Origin: Streptomyces xylophagus
GTDB lineage: Bacteria > Actinomycetota > Actinomycetes > Streptomycetales > Streptomycetaceae
Assembly: GCF_000716435.1 (NCBI RefSeq)
Contig: NZ_JNWO01000037.1
Span: 57,520-121,519, forward strand
Reading direction: 5' to 3'
DNA: 64,000 bases
In this document: positions 1 through 7,714 of the stretch, in pieces
Numbering within the stretch: position 1 is the first letter of the stretch
Layout: each line of letters begins with the position of its first letter
Program-made: the position numbers and the translations under genes
The notes under the pieces: generated by a model
Told to the model about the DNA's origin: nothing
Database searches by the model: none
The model's input: only the letters and a program-made list of their open reading frames with translations

Positions 1-40
1 CGTCACCCCGGTGGGGGCATGGCGGCTCTGAGCAACCCGA

Positions 41-253
41 TCATCCTTCGCTGAGGAACAGGCCCGACTTTACGCTGCTTATGAGCTGGGTCAACGGGCC
101 TGCTGTGGTGGTGAGTTCGGTGTCGGGGGTGTCGCTTTCGCGGAGGTGGAGGGTGGTGGGGGTGGCGGCGAGTTCGACGCAGGTGTTGCCGTCGCCGCCG
201 TCGGAGAAGGTGGACTTCTGCCAGTGTCTGGCCTGGGACATGTGGGTCCTCAC
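41..253 (-). CDS. DUF397 domain protein (copy 1)
   Basis: This is a 70-residue DUF397 protein, recognisable by the HWQKSTFS start, the GNTCVELA core and the VKSGLF tail. DUF397 proteins usually sit beside an XRE/DUF5753 regulator and are thought to act with it as a toxin-antitoxin-like or developmental switch; the biochemical activity is unknown. The GTG at 253 is used here, but the ATG four codons inside (241) has a GAGG seven bases upstream and may be the true start. It is almost identical to the DUF397 copy at 887-1096, so one is a recent duplicate. This copy is separated from the regulator by a P-loop gene. Confidence 0.8.
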   Translation of the reverse strand: MRTHMSQARHWQKSTFSDGGDGNTCVELAATPTTLHLRESDTPDTELTTTAGPLTQLISSVKSGLFLSEG

Positions 254-298
254 CGGTCCTTCTACGGGGGTGCCGTTGGGTAGTGGGGCGTCAGGTGA

Positions 299-838
299 TC
301 ATTGCCAGCCGGCCGCCCTGATCACGGACAGGGCGATGTCGGTGACGGAGCCTGTGCCGGTGTCGATGGTGAAGTCGTCGACTGCGGCGCGGCTGAGGAT
401 GCCGTCCAGTTCACCGGAGCGGTGCAGGTGCCATTGCAGTGCCTCGGTCTCGCTGCCATGACGGTGGGTCAAACGCTGGTGGATGAACGGCAGTTCGGCG
501 CGGAGTCGGCACACCGTGAGGTCGACACCTACGGCGTCGGCCAGTTGTTTCCGCTCGGCCTGTTCCTCGATCACGCCGGCGAGTACGAGGTGCGTCGCTC
601 CTGCGTCGAGGTAGTGACCTGCGACGCTCCGCAGGTTTCGCACCAGCATGGCGAAGTTGAACCGGTCGCCGGGAGGTGTGGGCCACGAGTTGCTCAGCCA
701 GTCGAGGTCCAGCACGGCGTGAGGGACTTCGGCGTCGGTGAGGAGGTCGCCCACCGCCTCGGCGACGGTTGTCTTGCCCACGCCGACCGTGCCGTTGATC
801 AGGAGGGCGCGGGCGTGTCGGGGGGCGTCCTCGTGCAT
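299..838 (-). CDS. P-loop nucleotide-binding (kinase-like) protein
   Basis: This 179-residue protein has a Walker A loop, GTVGVGKT, at about residues 16-23, followed by the alternating strand/helix pattern of small nucleoside/APS-kinase-like P-loop proteins. A DLDWLSNSW segment near residue 45 sits where such kinases hold the acceptor. The substrate cannot be read from the sequence. It lies between two DUF397 copies on the same strand, 46 bases before copy 1, so it may be a cargo gene of that regulatory cassette. No signal peptide or membrane segment is visible. Confidence 0.7.
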   Translation of the reverse strand: MHEDAPRHARALLINGTVGVGKTTVAEAVGDLLTDAEVPHAVLDLDWLSNSWPTPPGDRFNFAMLVRNLRSVAGHYLDAGATHLVLAGVIEEQAERKQLADAVGVDLTVCRLRAELPFIHQRLTHRHGSETEALQWHLHRSGELDGILSRAAVDDFTIDTGTGSVTDIALSVIRAAGWQ

Positions 839-886
839 CTCGGCATCGTATGTCGGGCGGTGTGGCCCCGGAGTTGGTGAGGGGCG

Positions 887-1096
887 TCAGGTTGTGCGGA
901 ACAGGCCCGACTTCACGCCGCGTATGAGGTGGGTCAACGGGGTTGCGGTGGTGGTGAGTTCGGTGTCGGGGGTGTCGCTTTCGCGGAGGTGGAGGGTGGT
1001 GGGGGTGGCGGCGAGTTCGACGCAGGTGTTGCCTTCGCCGCCGCCCGAGAAGGTGGACTTCTGCCAGTGCAGGGCATGGGTCATGGCGTGCCTCAC
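887..1096 (-). CDS. DUF397 domain protein (copy 2)
   Basis: This 69-residue DUF397 protein directly follows the XRE/DUF5753 regulator. Its GTG start overlaps the regulator's stop codon (GTGA), with AAGGAG just upstream, so the two are probably translationally coupled. An in-frame ATG four codons later is an alternative start. The protein shares the whole middle (STFSxGGxGNTCVELA, then TLHLRESDTPDTEL) with copy 1 and differs mainly at the two ends. Together with the regulator it forms the common Streptomyces XRE-DUF397 pair. Confidence 0.82.
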   Translation of the reverse strand: MRHAMTHALHWQKSTFSGGGEGNTCVELAATPTTLHLRESDTPDTELTTTATPLTHLIRGVKSGLFRTT

Positions 1097-1944
1097 AGCT
1101 CCTTCACCAAACGGTGGATGAGGTCTCGTGACGCCGTGGGGTCCAGCGACGCCGTTTGTACCCTACGGAAGAGTGTTCGGAGCCGATTCAACTCCGCCTG
1201 TGCATCGATGAACATCGTCCCAGTGGGAGCGTCGAGCAGCCCCGTGTCTAGTCGGGGCAGTGGGCCGCCCATGTGCATCATCGAGGCGTCGGCACCGCCA
1301 AAGCCGTCCTGGTCGGTCGGGATGACGCGAACGGTGGCGTGTCCCTCCTCGATCTCGGTCAGGATGCGGCGGAGTTGAGCGATGGACGCCTGGCGATCGG
1401 CCACGCGGATTCGCAACGCGAACTCGTGAATGATCGTCTCGTACGGCGTCGGGTTGTCGCCTTCGATGACGGCTCGCCGTTTCATCCGGTGGTCCACCCG
1501 GGGTGCCAGCTCGCTCTCGGGGAGCTCCGGACGCATGTACCCGAAGACCGCCCGCGCGTAGTCCGGTGTCTGGAGCAGCCCGGGGACGTGCGTGATGACG
1601 ACTTCCCGCAGGAACTTCGCATGGTGCTCTGCCTCGGCCACGTCCAGGTTCACCTGGGGCAGGACTCCCTTGTACTCGTCCCACCACCCGCGTGTGCGCT
1701 CGGTCGCCATCACCACCAGGGCCTCGATCAACTCCTCGTCCGTGCAGGCGCAGTGGGCCGCCAGTCTGCGCAGCCGTTCCTTACTGATCGCTGAACTACC
1801 GGCTTCGATCTGGCTCATGTGTGCCGAACTCGACCCAAGGAGCCCGGCGATCTCTTTGGCCGGCTTGCCTGCGGCCTCCCGCAGTTTGCGCAGCTCGGAA
1901 CCCAGGCGCACGTGTCGAGCGGTGGGCTGGTTCCGCATGGTCAT
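1093..1944 (-). CDS. XRE-family regulator with DUF5753 domain (Scr1-type)
   Basis: This 283-residue protein has an N-terminal helix-turn-helix at about residues 14-68 (LGSELRKLREAAGK, then SSAHMSQIEAG) and a C-terminal DUF5753 region from about residue 100, marked by VPGLLQTPDYARAV and FALRIRVAD. Proteins of this build bind DNA near their own operon and pair with DUF397 partners; the group is often annotated as Scr1-family antitoxin-like regulators. The stop overlaps the DUF397 start. The usual third member, a divergent HATPase-type protein, is present only as a broken remnant at 2137-2355. Confidence 0.88.
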   Translation of the reverse strand: MTMRNQPTARHVRLGSELRKLREAAGKPAKEIAGLLGSSSAHMSQIEAGSSAISKERLRRLAAHCACTDEELIEALVVMATERTRGWWDEYKGVLPQVNLDVAEAEHHAKFLREVVITHVPGLLQTPDYARAVFGYMRPELPESELAPRVDHRMKRRAVIEGDNPTPYETIIHEFALRIRVADRQASIAQLRRILTEIEEGHATVRVIPTDQDGFGGADASMMHMGGPLPRLDTGLLDAPTGTMFIDAQAELNRLRTLFRRVQTASLDPTASRDLIHRLVKEL

Positions 1945-2136
1945 CCGAGTAACTGCCTCTCTGGGACTCCTCGTTCGGGGGGTCAGATTACGCGAGGCGG
2001 TTGCGAGGGTATGAATTTACACCCTACTGTCGGTGATGCCACGTACACGCTGCGGAAGCGCACCGCTTCGTCCTGCCATGACGGCTGCGGCAATGCCACC
2101 GCGCGCACCCAACACCCACCGCCCCGGAGCTGCCGC

Positions 2137-2355
2137 ATGCCCGAAACCGAAACCCAACCCGAGCCGGAACCCTGGGAGTACTGCCTCTCCGTCCCGCACG
2201 ACCGCCGTGCAGTCACCGTCTGCCGCCGAACCCTGCGCCTGGTCCTCACCGTGCACGGCCTCATCCGCGTCGCGGACACCGCCTGGGGGTGGCAGCCGTT
2301 GTCGAGGAACGGGCATCGCGGCAAGTACGTGTGGTGTGACCTGGACGCCGCCTAG
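2137..2355 (+). pseudogene. N-terminal remnant of an ATP-binding (RsbW-like) protein
   Basis: The 72-codon frame starts MPETETQPEPEPWEY and runs through PHDRRAVTVCRRTLRL and VHGLIRVADTA. This closely resembles the first ~40 residues of the HATPase-type proteins that are usually divergent from XRE/DUF397 pairs. The match stops exactly where those proteins continue into the N-box helix (ELVTNAxxH). The remaining residues (WGWQPLSRNGHRG, then YVWCDLDAA) look unrelated, so the catalytic domain is gone. I read this as a deletion or recombination scar; whether the short peptide is made is unknown. Confidence 0.6.
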
Positions 2356-2532
2356 ATCGTTGATCGCGTCGTCCAACTGCGTCAGATCGACGTCCCCACC
2401 CCCACCCCCACCCGCGACCGCATCCTCACCGCCACCGCCCCCGACGAACTCGCCACCTGGCTCGACCGCTCCCACGCGATCGCCGACGCGACGGAGTTGT
2501 TCACCGCACAGCGCTGTCCAGGTGAGCGATGA
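2356..2532 (+). pseudogene. C-terminal fragment resembling an Rpn/PD-(D/E)XK nuclease-transposase family protein
   Basis: Immediately after the stop of the ATPase remnant, and in the same frame, the bases translate as DRILTATAPDELATWLDRS followed by ADATELFTAQR. From memory this resembles the helical tail of Streptomyces Rpn-like nuclease/transposase proteins (RILxxxDxxxLxxWLxRA, then AxxLF). There is no start codon and no upstream catalytic domain, so it is a fossil at best. Its tail overlaps the end of the convergent DUF5995 gene. The family match is a low-confidence judgement by eye. Confidence 0.35.
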
Positions 2533-3259
2533 CCCCCGCCACGTCATCGCTCTCGGTGTGGCGGATCAGCTCAAGCGCCGGGCGGACCAACGCCCCCGGG
2601 CGGGCGATCAGCCGCGCCAGCACCGCGGCCCGGATGTCGAGGCGTTCGATGGTCGCCGCGCGCTCACCCTCACTCTGCCCGGCCAGCACCACCGCGTTGT
2701 GCCACGCCTCCGCGCGCGACTGGACGATGCTGAAGTCGAGGATCTGTTCGTCGGTGCGGCCGCCGACCCGGTCCAGGAGGGACAGGAGTGGTGACACCGC
2801 GTCGACCGAGTCCTGCACCGCCAGCACCACCCGCGCCAGGATGTCGTTGATCAGCAGGAAGTCGTGCCGTAGCGCCTGGATGTCCTTGCCGGGGTCGGTC
2901 CCCGCGGCGGCGACGGCCAGGTCGAGGTTGATGTGCGCGTTCACGCCGAGGATCAGATGCTGGACGATGACGGTGTCGGCGTCCTCCAGCAGCCCGAATG
3001 TCACGCGCCAGCAACGTGGCCCGCTCCGGTCGCGGAGCCACGCGTCGTGCGCGGCGAAGTAACGGTTCCCGAAGAGCGTGTCGAAGCGGTCCATCCGCGG
3101 ACCGTCCTCGAACTGCCCCTCGTGGATGGCCTTACGGATCTCGACGGTCACCTGTCGGTACAGGGCCGCGAAATATCCGATCCGGTCACCGGCGCGGGTC
3201 GCCTCCCCCACGATGCCGGCAAGCCCGTCCACGACCTCGTCGATGTTCTGTGCCGTCAT
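2501..3259 (-). CDS. DUF5995 family protein
   Basis: This 252-residue cytosolic protein starts at MTAQNIDEVVDGL. The start is supported by a GGGGAG ribosome binding site about eight bases upstream; a GTG 16 codons earlier is less likely. The RMDRFDTLFGNRYFAAHDAW segment, the hydrophobic VIVQHLILGVNAHINLDLA stretch and the following DFLLIND motif are typical of DUF5995 proteins, whose function is unknown. The NAHINLD motif is reminiscent of a metal or ligand site, but this is not established. It is convergent with the pseudogene remnants at 2137-2532 and overlaps them by 32 bases. Confidence 0.78.
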   Translation of the reverse strand: MTAQNIDEVVDGLAGIVGEATRAGDRIGYFAALYRQVTVEIRKAIHEGQFEDGPRMDRFDTLFGNRYFAAHDAWLRDRSGPRCWRVTFGLLEDADTVIVQHLILGVNAHINLDLAVAAAGTDPGKDIQALRHDFLLINDILARVVLAVQDSVDAVSPLLSLLDRVGGRTDEQILDFSIVQSRAEAWHNAVVLAGQSEGERAATIERLDIRAAVLARLIARPGALVRPALELIRHTESDDVAGVIAHLDSAVR

Positions 3260-3363
3260 GCCCAACTCCCCTTTGGCGGAGCCACAGTTCGGACTGCCCA
3301 GTCTCACCGATACCGACCGCTCCGGTACGGCTCATCCGCACACCCGTCCGACGGCAGTCCCCC

Positions 3364-4857
3364 TCACCCCGCCCGCCACCGCTGCTCCGCGCCCCCGCTC
3401 AACGGCACCAGCGAAACCCCGTCGCCGTCCGCCGGCGTCATCCCCGTCAAGATCGCGATCGCCGGGCGGATCACCCCGTCCCCGTCCACCGTGAACCTCA
3501 GGTTCTCGCCGTGACTCCCGTCCACCGAATCGCACTCCCAGATGCCGACGCCCTTGTCCACGGACCCCCGGCTGTCCAGGCACAGGTCGGAGTCGGCGCC
3601 CGACTGCACCACCCCGCGGGCCGAATCCACCCGCCACAACTGGGTGTTGGACGAGGAGCAGGCGGCCGTGATCACATCCGTGCCCTCCGTCAGGTCGCCG
3701 TCCCGGATGTCCAGGCACCGGCCCGTGGAGACGTTCACGACCTGGGCGTACGTGCCGTTGGGTGCGTGAGTCGTTGGAGTCGGGGAGGGCGTCGCGCTCA
3801 CGGAACGCGTCGGCTTCGAACTCCCCGTCGGAGACGGCGACTTGGACGGGGACACGGACGGCGTCACCGGGACCGTCGCCGTCACCGTCACCTCGGACGG
3901 ACTCGACGGAATCGCCACCACCCCCGCCGCCGAACTCGACCGCGCCGTCGACCCACCCGGCCGCAGCAAAAAGAACAACAGCGGCACCAACGCCACCCCC
4001 AACGCCGCCGAAGCCAGCACCAGTCGACGCGAGGGCGACCAACTCGCCGGAGTCCCAACGGCGTTGCCCCTCACCTCCTCCCGACCCCTCCTCGCATACG
4101 ACGCCCCCGCCCACGCCAGCAACCCCTCCGCCAGCGTCGCCCGCGGAGCGTCCCGCAGCGCCGTCAGTTCCTCGTACGCGCCCGTGCAGTGGACGCACTG
4201 CGCCATGTGCGCGCGCAGGTCGGCGCTGTCGCGGGGGTTGTCGGGGCGTACCGACTCCTCGATCAGGCGCCGGAAGTCACCGCAGCGCGGGTCGTCGGAG
4301 GCGGCCAGGCGGGACTTCAGGCAGGCCTGGGCCATGGACTGGAGGGCCGGTCCGGTGCCGTGGACGACGTCTTCGCGGGTGAGGCCGAGGTAGGCGGCGG
4401 TCACCGTTTCTGGTTCCTGCTCGACGATGCCGTACCAGACCAGGCCCTGTGTGCGGGAGGGGAGCGAGAGGAACGCCGGGAGCATGGACGGTGCCGGGTC
4501 CGTCGTGTTCAGGAGCAGGAGGAGGCCGGGGTCCAGGCCGGTCGAGCGGTCGTCCTGGGACCACGACGCGGCCACCCGCCCTGTCAGCAGCAGGAGTTGG
4601 TACCGCCAGGGGACGGCCGGGTCCACCCCGCGTGCCGTCTCGCGGGCCGCCAGGGTGAACGCCTGCGCCGCCAACTGCCGTGCCGCCGATTCGCTCGTCG
4701 TGCACAGGCGGGCGTAGGAGAGCACGGACGGCTGGTGCCGGGTGCGGAGTTCCTGCAGGGCCGTGTAGACCGTGGACGTGTCGGCGCGCAGTAACTCCGT
4801 GAGCCGGGCGTCGGACGCGTCAGTGGCTGTTCCGCCGCCCTCGTCGGAGCGAACCAT
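3364..4857 (-). CDS. Membrane protein with zinc-finger anti-sigma-like segment and C-terminal ricin-type lectin
   Basis: This 497-residue protein has an unusual order of parts. Residues 1-200 are helical and resemble a degenerate sigma-70-like region (RTRHQPSVLSYARLC, then AAYLGLTREDV). Residues 217-224 (HMAQCVHC) form the HxxxCxxC zinc motif of anti-sigma factors. One membrane span follows at about 279-299. After a Ser/Thr/Pro-rich extracellular linker (about 300-360) comes a ricin B-type beta-trefoil (QxW-like repeats SNTQLWRVD and AEQRWRAG; DLCLDSRG). The topology suggests an outside carbohydrate sensor tied to a cytosolic sigma/anti-sigma module. No cognate sigma gene is adjacent. The ATG has a GAGG seven bases upstream. 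Confidence 0.8.
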   Translation of the reverse strand: MVRSDEGGGTATDASDARLTELLRADTSTVYTALQELRTRHQPSVLSYARLCTTSESAARQLAAQAFTLAARETARGVDPAVPWRYQLLLLTGRVAASWSQDDRSTGLDPGLLLLLNTTDPAPSMLPAFLSLPSRTQGLVWYGIVEQEPETVTAAYLGLTREDVVHGTGPALQSMAQACLKSRLAASDDPRCGDFRRLIEESVRPDNPRDSADLRAHMAQCVHCTGAYEELTALRDAPRATLAEGLLAWAGASYARRGREEVRGNAVGTPASWSPSRRLVLASAALGVALVPLLFFLLRPGGSTARSSSAAGVVAIPSSPSEVTVTATVPVTPSVSPSKSPSPTGSSKPTRSVSATPSPTPTTHAPNGTYAQVVNVSTGRCLDIRDGDLTEGTDVITAACSSSNTQLWRVDSARGVVQSGADSDLCLDSRGSVDKGVGIWECDSVDGSHGENLRFTVDGDGVIRPAIAILTGMTPADGDGVSLVPLSGGAEQRWRAG

Positions 4858-5084
4858 TCACCCGCCTCCTCGCACCCGTGCCGTTCCGTCCTGACGTACC
4901 AGCCAGTTTGTCGGGTGACCATAGTGAGGGAAGGCGACCGGTGGGGAAAGAGGTTTCTGCGGGTAACCCCGGGAACCGTACGGCCTGAGATGGGTACGGC
5001 CAGAGCACGCCTGAGCGCGGCGCACACACGCGCGCCGCGCTCAGTACAGGCGATACCGGCACACAGCAGCCGGCCGGGGGAGGG

Positions 5085-5969
5085 TTACTCCTCGACCGTA
5101 AGTGCCTTCCGCAGTCGCACCAGCGTCCGCGACAGCAGCCGCGACACATGCATCTGCGAGATGCCCAGCTCGTCGCCGATCTCCGACTGCGTCATGTTGG
5201 CGACGAACCGCAGGGAGAGGATCTGCCGGTCCCGGAACGGGAGTTCGGCGATCAGCGGCTTCAACGACTCGACGTACTCGATGCCTTCGAGCCCGTGGTC
5301 CTCGTAGCCGATACGGTCCGCCAGCGCGCCCTCGGAGTCGTCCTCCTCGGGCTGGGCGTCAAGTGAGCTGGCCGTGTAGGCATTTGACGCCGCCATGCCC
5401 TCGACGACCTCGTCCCGGGAGAGCTTCAGGTGCTCCGCCAGCTCGTCCACGGTGGGGGCGCGGTCGAGTCGCTGGGCCAGTTCGTCGCCGGCCTTGGCCA
5501 GGTCGAGCCGGAGTTCCTGCAGTCGGCGCGGGACGCGCACGGACCACGAGGTGTCACGGAAGAAGCGCTTGATCTCACCGACGATGGTCGGCATCGCGAA
5601 GGTGGGGAACTCGACGCCGCGGCTGAGTTCGAAGCGGTCGATCGCCTTGATCAGGCCGATCGTGCCGACCTGGATGATGTCCTCCATCGGCTCGCTGCGC
5701 GAGCGGAAGCGGGAGGCGGCGAACTTGACCAGCGCGAGGTTGAGTTCGACGAGCGTGTTGCGGACGTACGAGTACGCGTACGTCCCTTCCTCGAGCGACT
5801 CCAGCCGCGCGAAGAGAGTCTTGGAGAGGGCCCGTGCGTCGACGGCACCGATCTCGTCGTACGGGGGGATCTCGGGGAGTCCCTCGATGATGGGATTGGG
5901 ATCCAGTTGTGCCGGTGGGGGTGTCGACGTCGCTGCCTGGGTAGGCGATGCGTCGAGCCGGGGTGACAT
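5085..5969 (-). CDS. RNA polymerase sigma factor, SigB/SigF/SigG family
   Basis: This group 3 sigma factor of about 294 residues contains region 2 (MEDIIQVGTIGLIKAIDRF, then FPTFAMPTIVGEIKRFF), the adjacent RDTSWSVRVPRRLQEL segment, and region 4 ending SQMHVSRLLSRTLVRLRKAL. The preferred start is the ATG at 5969, which has a perfect GGAGG six bases upstream; longer in-frame starts reaching a TTG near 6080 lack this. The family directs stress and sporulation genes and is held by RsbW-type anti-sigma kinases. A STAS antagonist and an RsbW-like ATPase are encoded divergently next door, so a partner-switch module is likely. Confidence 0.9.
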   Translation of the reverse strand: MSPRLDASPTQAATSTPPPAQLDPNPIIEGLPEIPPYDEIGAVDARALSKTLFARLESLEEGTYAYSYVRNTLVELNLALVKFAASRFRSRSEPMEDIIQVGTIGLIKAIDRFELSRGVEFPTFAMPTIVGEIKRFFRDTSWSVRVPRRLQELRLDLAKAGDELAQRLDRAPTVDELAEHLKLSRDEVVEGMAASNAYTASSLDAQPEEDDSEGALADRIGYEDHGLEGIEYVESLKPLIAELPFRDRQILSLRFVANMTQSEIGDELGISQMHVSRLLSRTLVRLRKALTVEE

Positions 5970-6245
5970 GGCGTCCTCCATCGTTCTCGGCATATGGCTG
6001 CCGAAGCCGGTGCGTGCACTGCGGAGTGCGGCGCCTCCAAAGCCGGTCGTGTCGGTCGGTCGGTCGTATCGAATGTCCAAATACTTGTCTCTACTAGCCC
6101 TATCCGCTTTCCGGAGCCCGCCGCAAGTGCACTCTGCACCTATATGTCCATTAGTGGGCGATTGTTCGGGTGTTGGAGAGTGTGAGGAAGGCGTAGTGTT
6201 CCAGGGCGAACGTCAACAGCCACGACCTCGGGAGAGAGAGACGGC

Positions 6246-6623
6246 ATGGACCGCGGGACGGTCGGCAGCGCACAGTCTGGCCGGCTTCTGGTCGAGGTGC
6301 GGAAACAGGGCCTCAGCGCTGTCGTGACACCGGCGGGTGAGTTGGATCACCACACCGCCGACCTGTTGCGTGAACCACTGGAGGACCTGCTCACCCATGG
6401 GTACGCACGGCTCGTCGTGGACTGCTCACGGCTGGAGTTCTGCGACTCCACGGGCCTGAACGTACTGCTCGGCGCGCGCCTGAAGGCGGAAGCCGCGGGC
6501 GGCGGAGTGCACCTCGCGGGGATGAAGCCCGCGGTGGCGCGCGTGTTCGAGATCACCGGAGCGGACGCGGTCTTCACCGTCCACGACACCCTCGGGGCGG
6601 CCCTCGCCGACGAGTCCGACTGA
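6246..6623 (+). CDS. STAS-domain anti-sigma factor antagonist
   Basis: This 125-residue protein is a single STAS domain. The conserved phosphorylation loop reads CDSTGLNVLL, with the likely target serine at residue 68. Such antagonists bind an RsbW-like kinase when unphosphorylated and so free a sigma factor. The gene is divergent from the SigB-type sigma gene and precedes the RsbW-like gene. A GGGAGAGAGAG ribosome binding site precedes the ATG. Which of the many Streptomyces sigma factors it controls cannot be decided from sequence alone. Confidence 0.9.
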   Translation: MDRGTVGSAQSGRLLVEVRKQGLSAVVTPAGELDHHTADLLREPLEDLLTHGYARLVVDCSRLEFCDSTGLNVLLGARLKAEAAGGGVHLAGMKPAVARVFEITGADAVFTVHDTLGAALADESD

Positions 6624-6715
6624 ACCCTGCCGAGTAAAGGGTGTTTTGCCGGTTCGCTCGGGCAGGAGAACATCTGAACCTGTCGGGAACCGGAGCGACC
6701 AAAATGCTCCTGATC

Positions 6716-6770
6716 CACGTACTGGCTCTTGCAACACGTACTGACTCTTGAACACGTACCGACTCTTGAA
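6716..6770 (+). repeat. Three tandem 18-19 bp repeats
   Basis: Three direct repeats of the form CACGTACTGACTCTTGAA lie end to end at 6716-6734, 6735-6752 and 6753-6770, with one or two changes between copies. They are followed by a partial copy and by GTGAACCGGTGAATCGGTGA. They lie in the 181-base gap between the STAS and RsbW-like genes, about 35 bases before the latter's start. They could be binding sites or leader RNA that sets expression of the kinase separately from its antagonist. This is seen directly; the role is inferred. Confidence 0.75.
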
Positions 6771-6804
6771 TCGTGAACCGGTGAATCGGTGAGGTGAAGC
6801 GCTG

Positions 6805-7332
6805 ATGAGCACCACCCGGCCCTACCCGCCGGGCGACCGCCCGGAGCCCGGTGGCGCTTCGGCGACGCCCGCCGGGGGCGCTTCCGTGCCGCCCGCCGTG
6901 GACGGCGCGGAACCGTCCGCGGGCCGGCATGCCCGCAGGCTCAGTTTCGCGGGCGAGAGCGGGGTCGTCCCGATGGCCCGCGACTTCGCCCGCCAGGCCC
7001 TCTACGCCTGGGGCTGGCTGCCCGCCGACGGCGCCGACCGGCGGGCCGCCGCCGAGGACGTGCTCCTCGTCGTCTCCGAACTGGTCACCAACGCCTGCCT
7101 GCACGCCGAAGGTCCCGACGAGATGCGGATCAGCTGCGACAACAAGGTGATCCGCGTCGAGGTCTCCGACCGCGGCACGGGCCAGCCCGCCCCCAGAACC
7201 CCGCACCGCGCGGGCCGCCCCGGCGGCCACGGCATGTTCATCGTGCAGCGGCTGTGCATGGACTGGGGGGTCGTCCGCACCCCCGGAGTCACCGGCAAGA
7301 CGGTATGGGCGGAGCTGGGCGCGCCCGCGTAG
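6805..7332 (+). CDS. RsbW-like ATP-binding protein (anti-sigma factor / serine kinase family)
   Basis: This 175-residue protein has a GHKL-type ATPase fold. The N-box is SELVTNACLHA (Asn about 96), a G1-like segment is EVSDRGTG, and a glycine-rich lid GRPGGHGMFIVQ follows. The first ~45 residues are Pro/Gly/Ala-rich and probably disordered. Members bind ATP, phosphorylate STAS antagonists and sequester sigma factors. Its position after a STAS gene, with a sigma gene divergent, supports a partner-switch role. Many such orphan kinases exist in Streptomyces, so the exact partner is an inference. Confidence 0.85.
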   Translation: MSTTRPYPPGDRPEPGGASATPAGGASVPPAVDGAEPSAGRHARRLSFAGESGVVPMARDFARQALYAWGWLPADGADRRAAAEDVLLVVSELVTNACLHAEGPDEMRISCDNKVIRVEVSDRGTGQPAPRTPHRAGRPGGHGMFIVQRLCMDWGVVRTPGVTGKTVWAELGAPA

Positions 7333-7380
7333 GCCCCCTGCCCGTCGCGAAATTCGTTTTCCCGCGCCCCGACCCGGCCC

Positions 7381-7714
7381 TACGCTCGTCCCCAACGCGC
7401 TGACGGAGACGAGTACCCCGGGTCCCGCGAGCCGAGAGAGTCGCCGTTGCTGTGAAGGCGGCCTCGCACCCCGGGCGAATCCCCTCCCGAGCGCGGGGAG
7501 GAACGGCCCGTCGTCCGGACGGACCCCATGCCCCGCCGGCCGGCCCCCGTCATCGGGCCCGAACGAGACCGTTCTACGGCCGTACGAGCACGTGTGCGTA
7601 CGACGCCGTGGCCGGTGAAGGCGTGGTGGCACCGCGAGCACCCTCTCGCCCACGCCCCGAGGGATCACCCCCGGGGCGATCAGGTGCCCCGGCCGACCGG
7701 ACGGAGCGCATCCG
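7381..7714 (+). promoter_or_regulatory. T-box leader upstream of serS (candidate UCC specifier)
   Basis: The 380-base gap before serS folds as a T-box. A TACGCT -10 box lies at 7381-7386. The base of Stem I pairs CGCGCT (7396-7401) with AGCGCG (7490-7495). An AGTA bulge, an AGAGAG bulge and a GCTG distal loop follow in the expected order. The specifier loop reads GAATCCCCTCCCGAG, with a serine codon TCC at 7480-7482. The T-box sequence GGTGGCACCGCG lies at 7625-7636 and can be enclosed by GGCGTGG/CCACGCC. No U-run follows the downstream GC hairpin, so control is probably at translation, by hiding the GGACGGAG ribosome binding site. Confidence 0.85.

Noticed and set aside
5970..6080. Longer sigma factor start at a TTG near 6080
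   Set aside because: The extra 37 residues resemble no family N-terminus and the ATG at 5969 has a perfect GGAGG six bases upstream.
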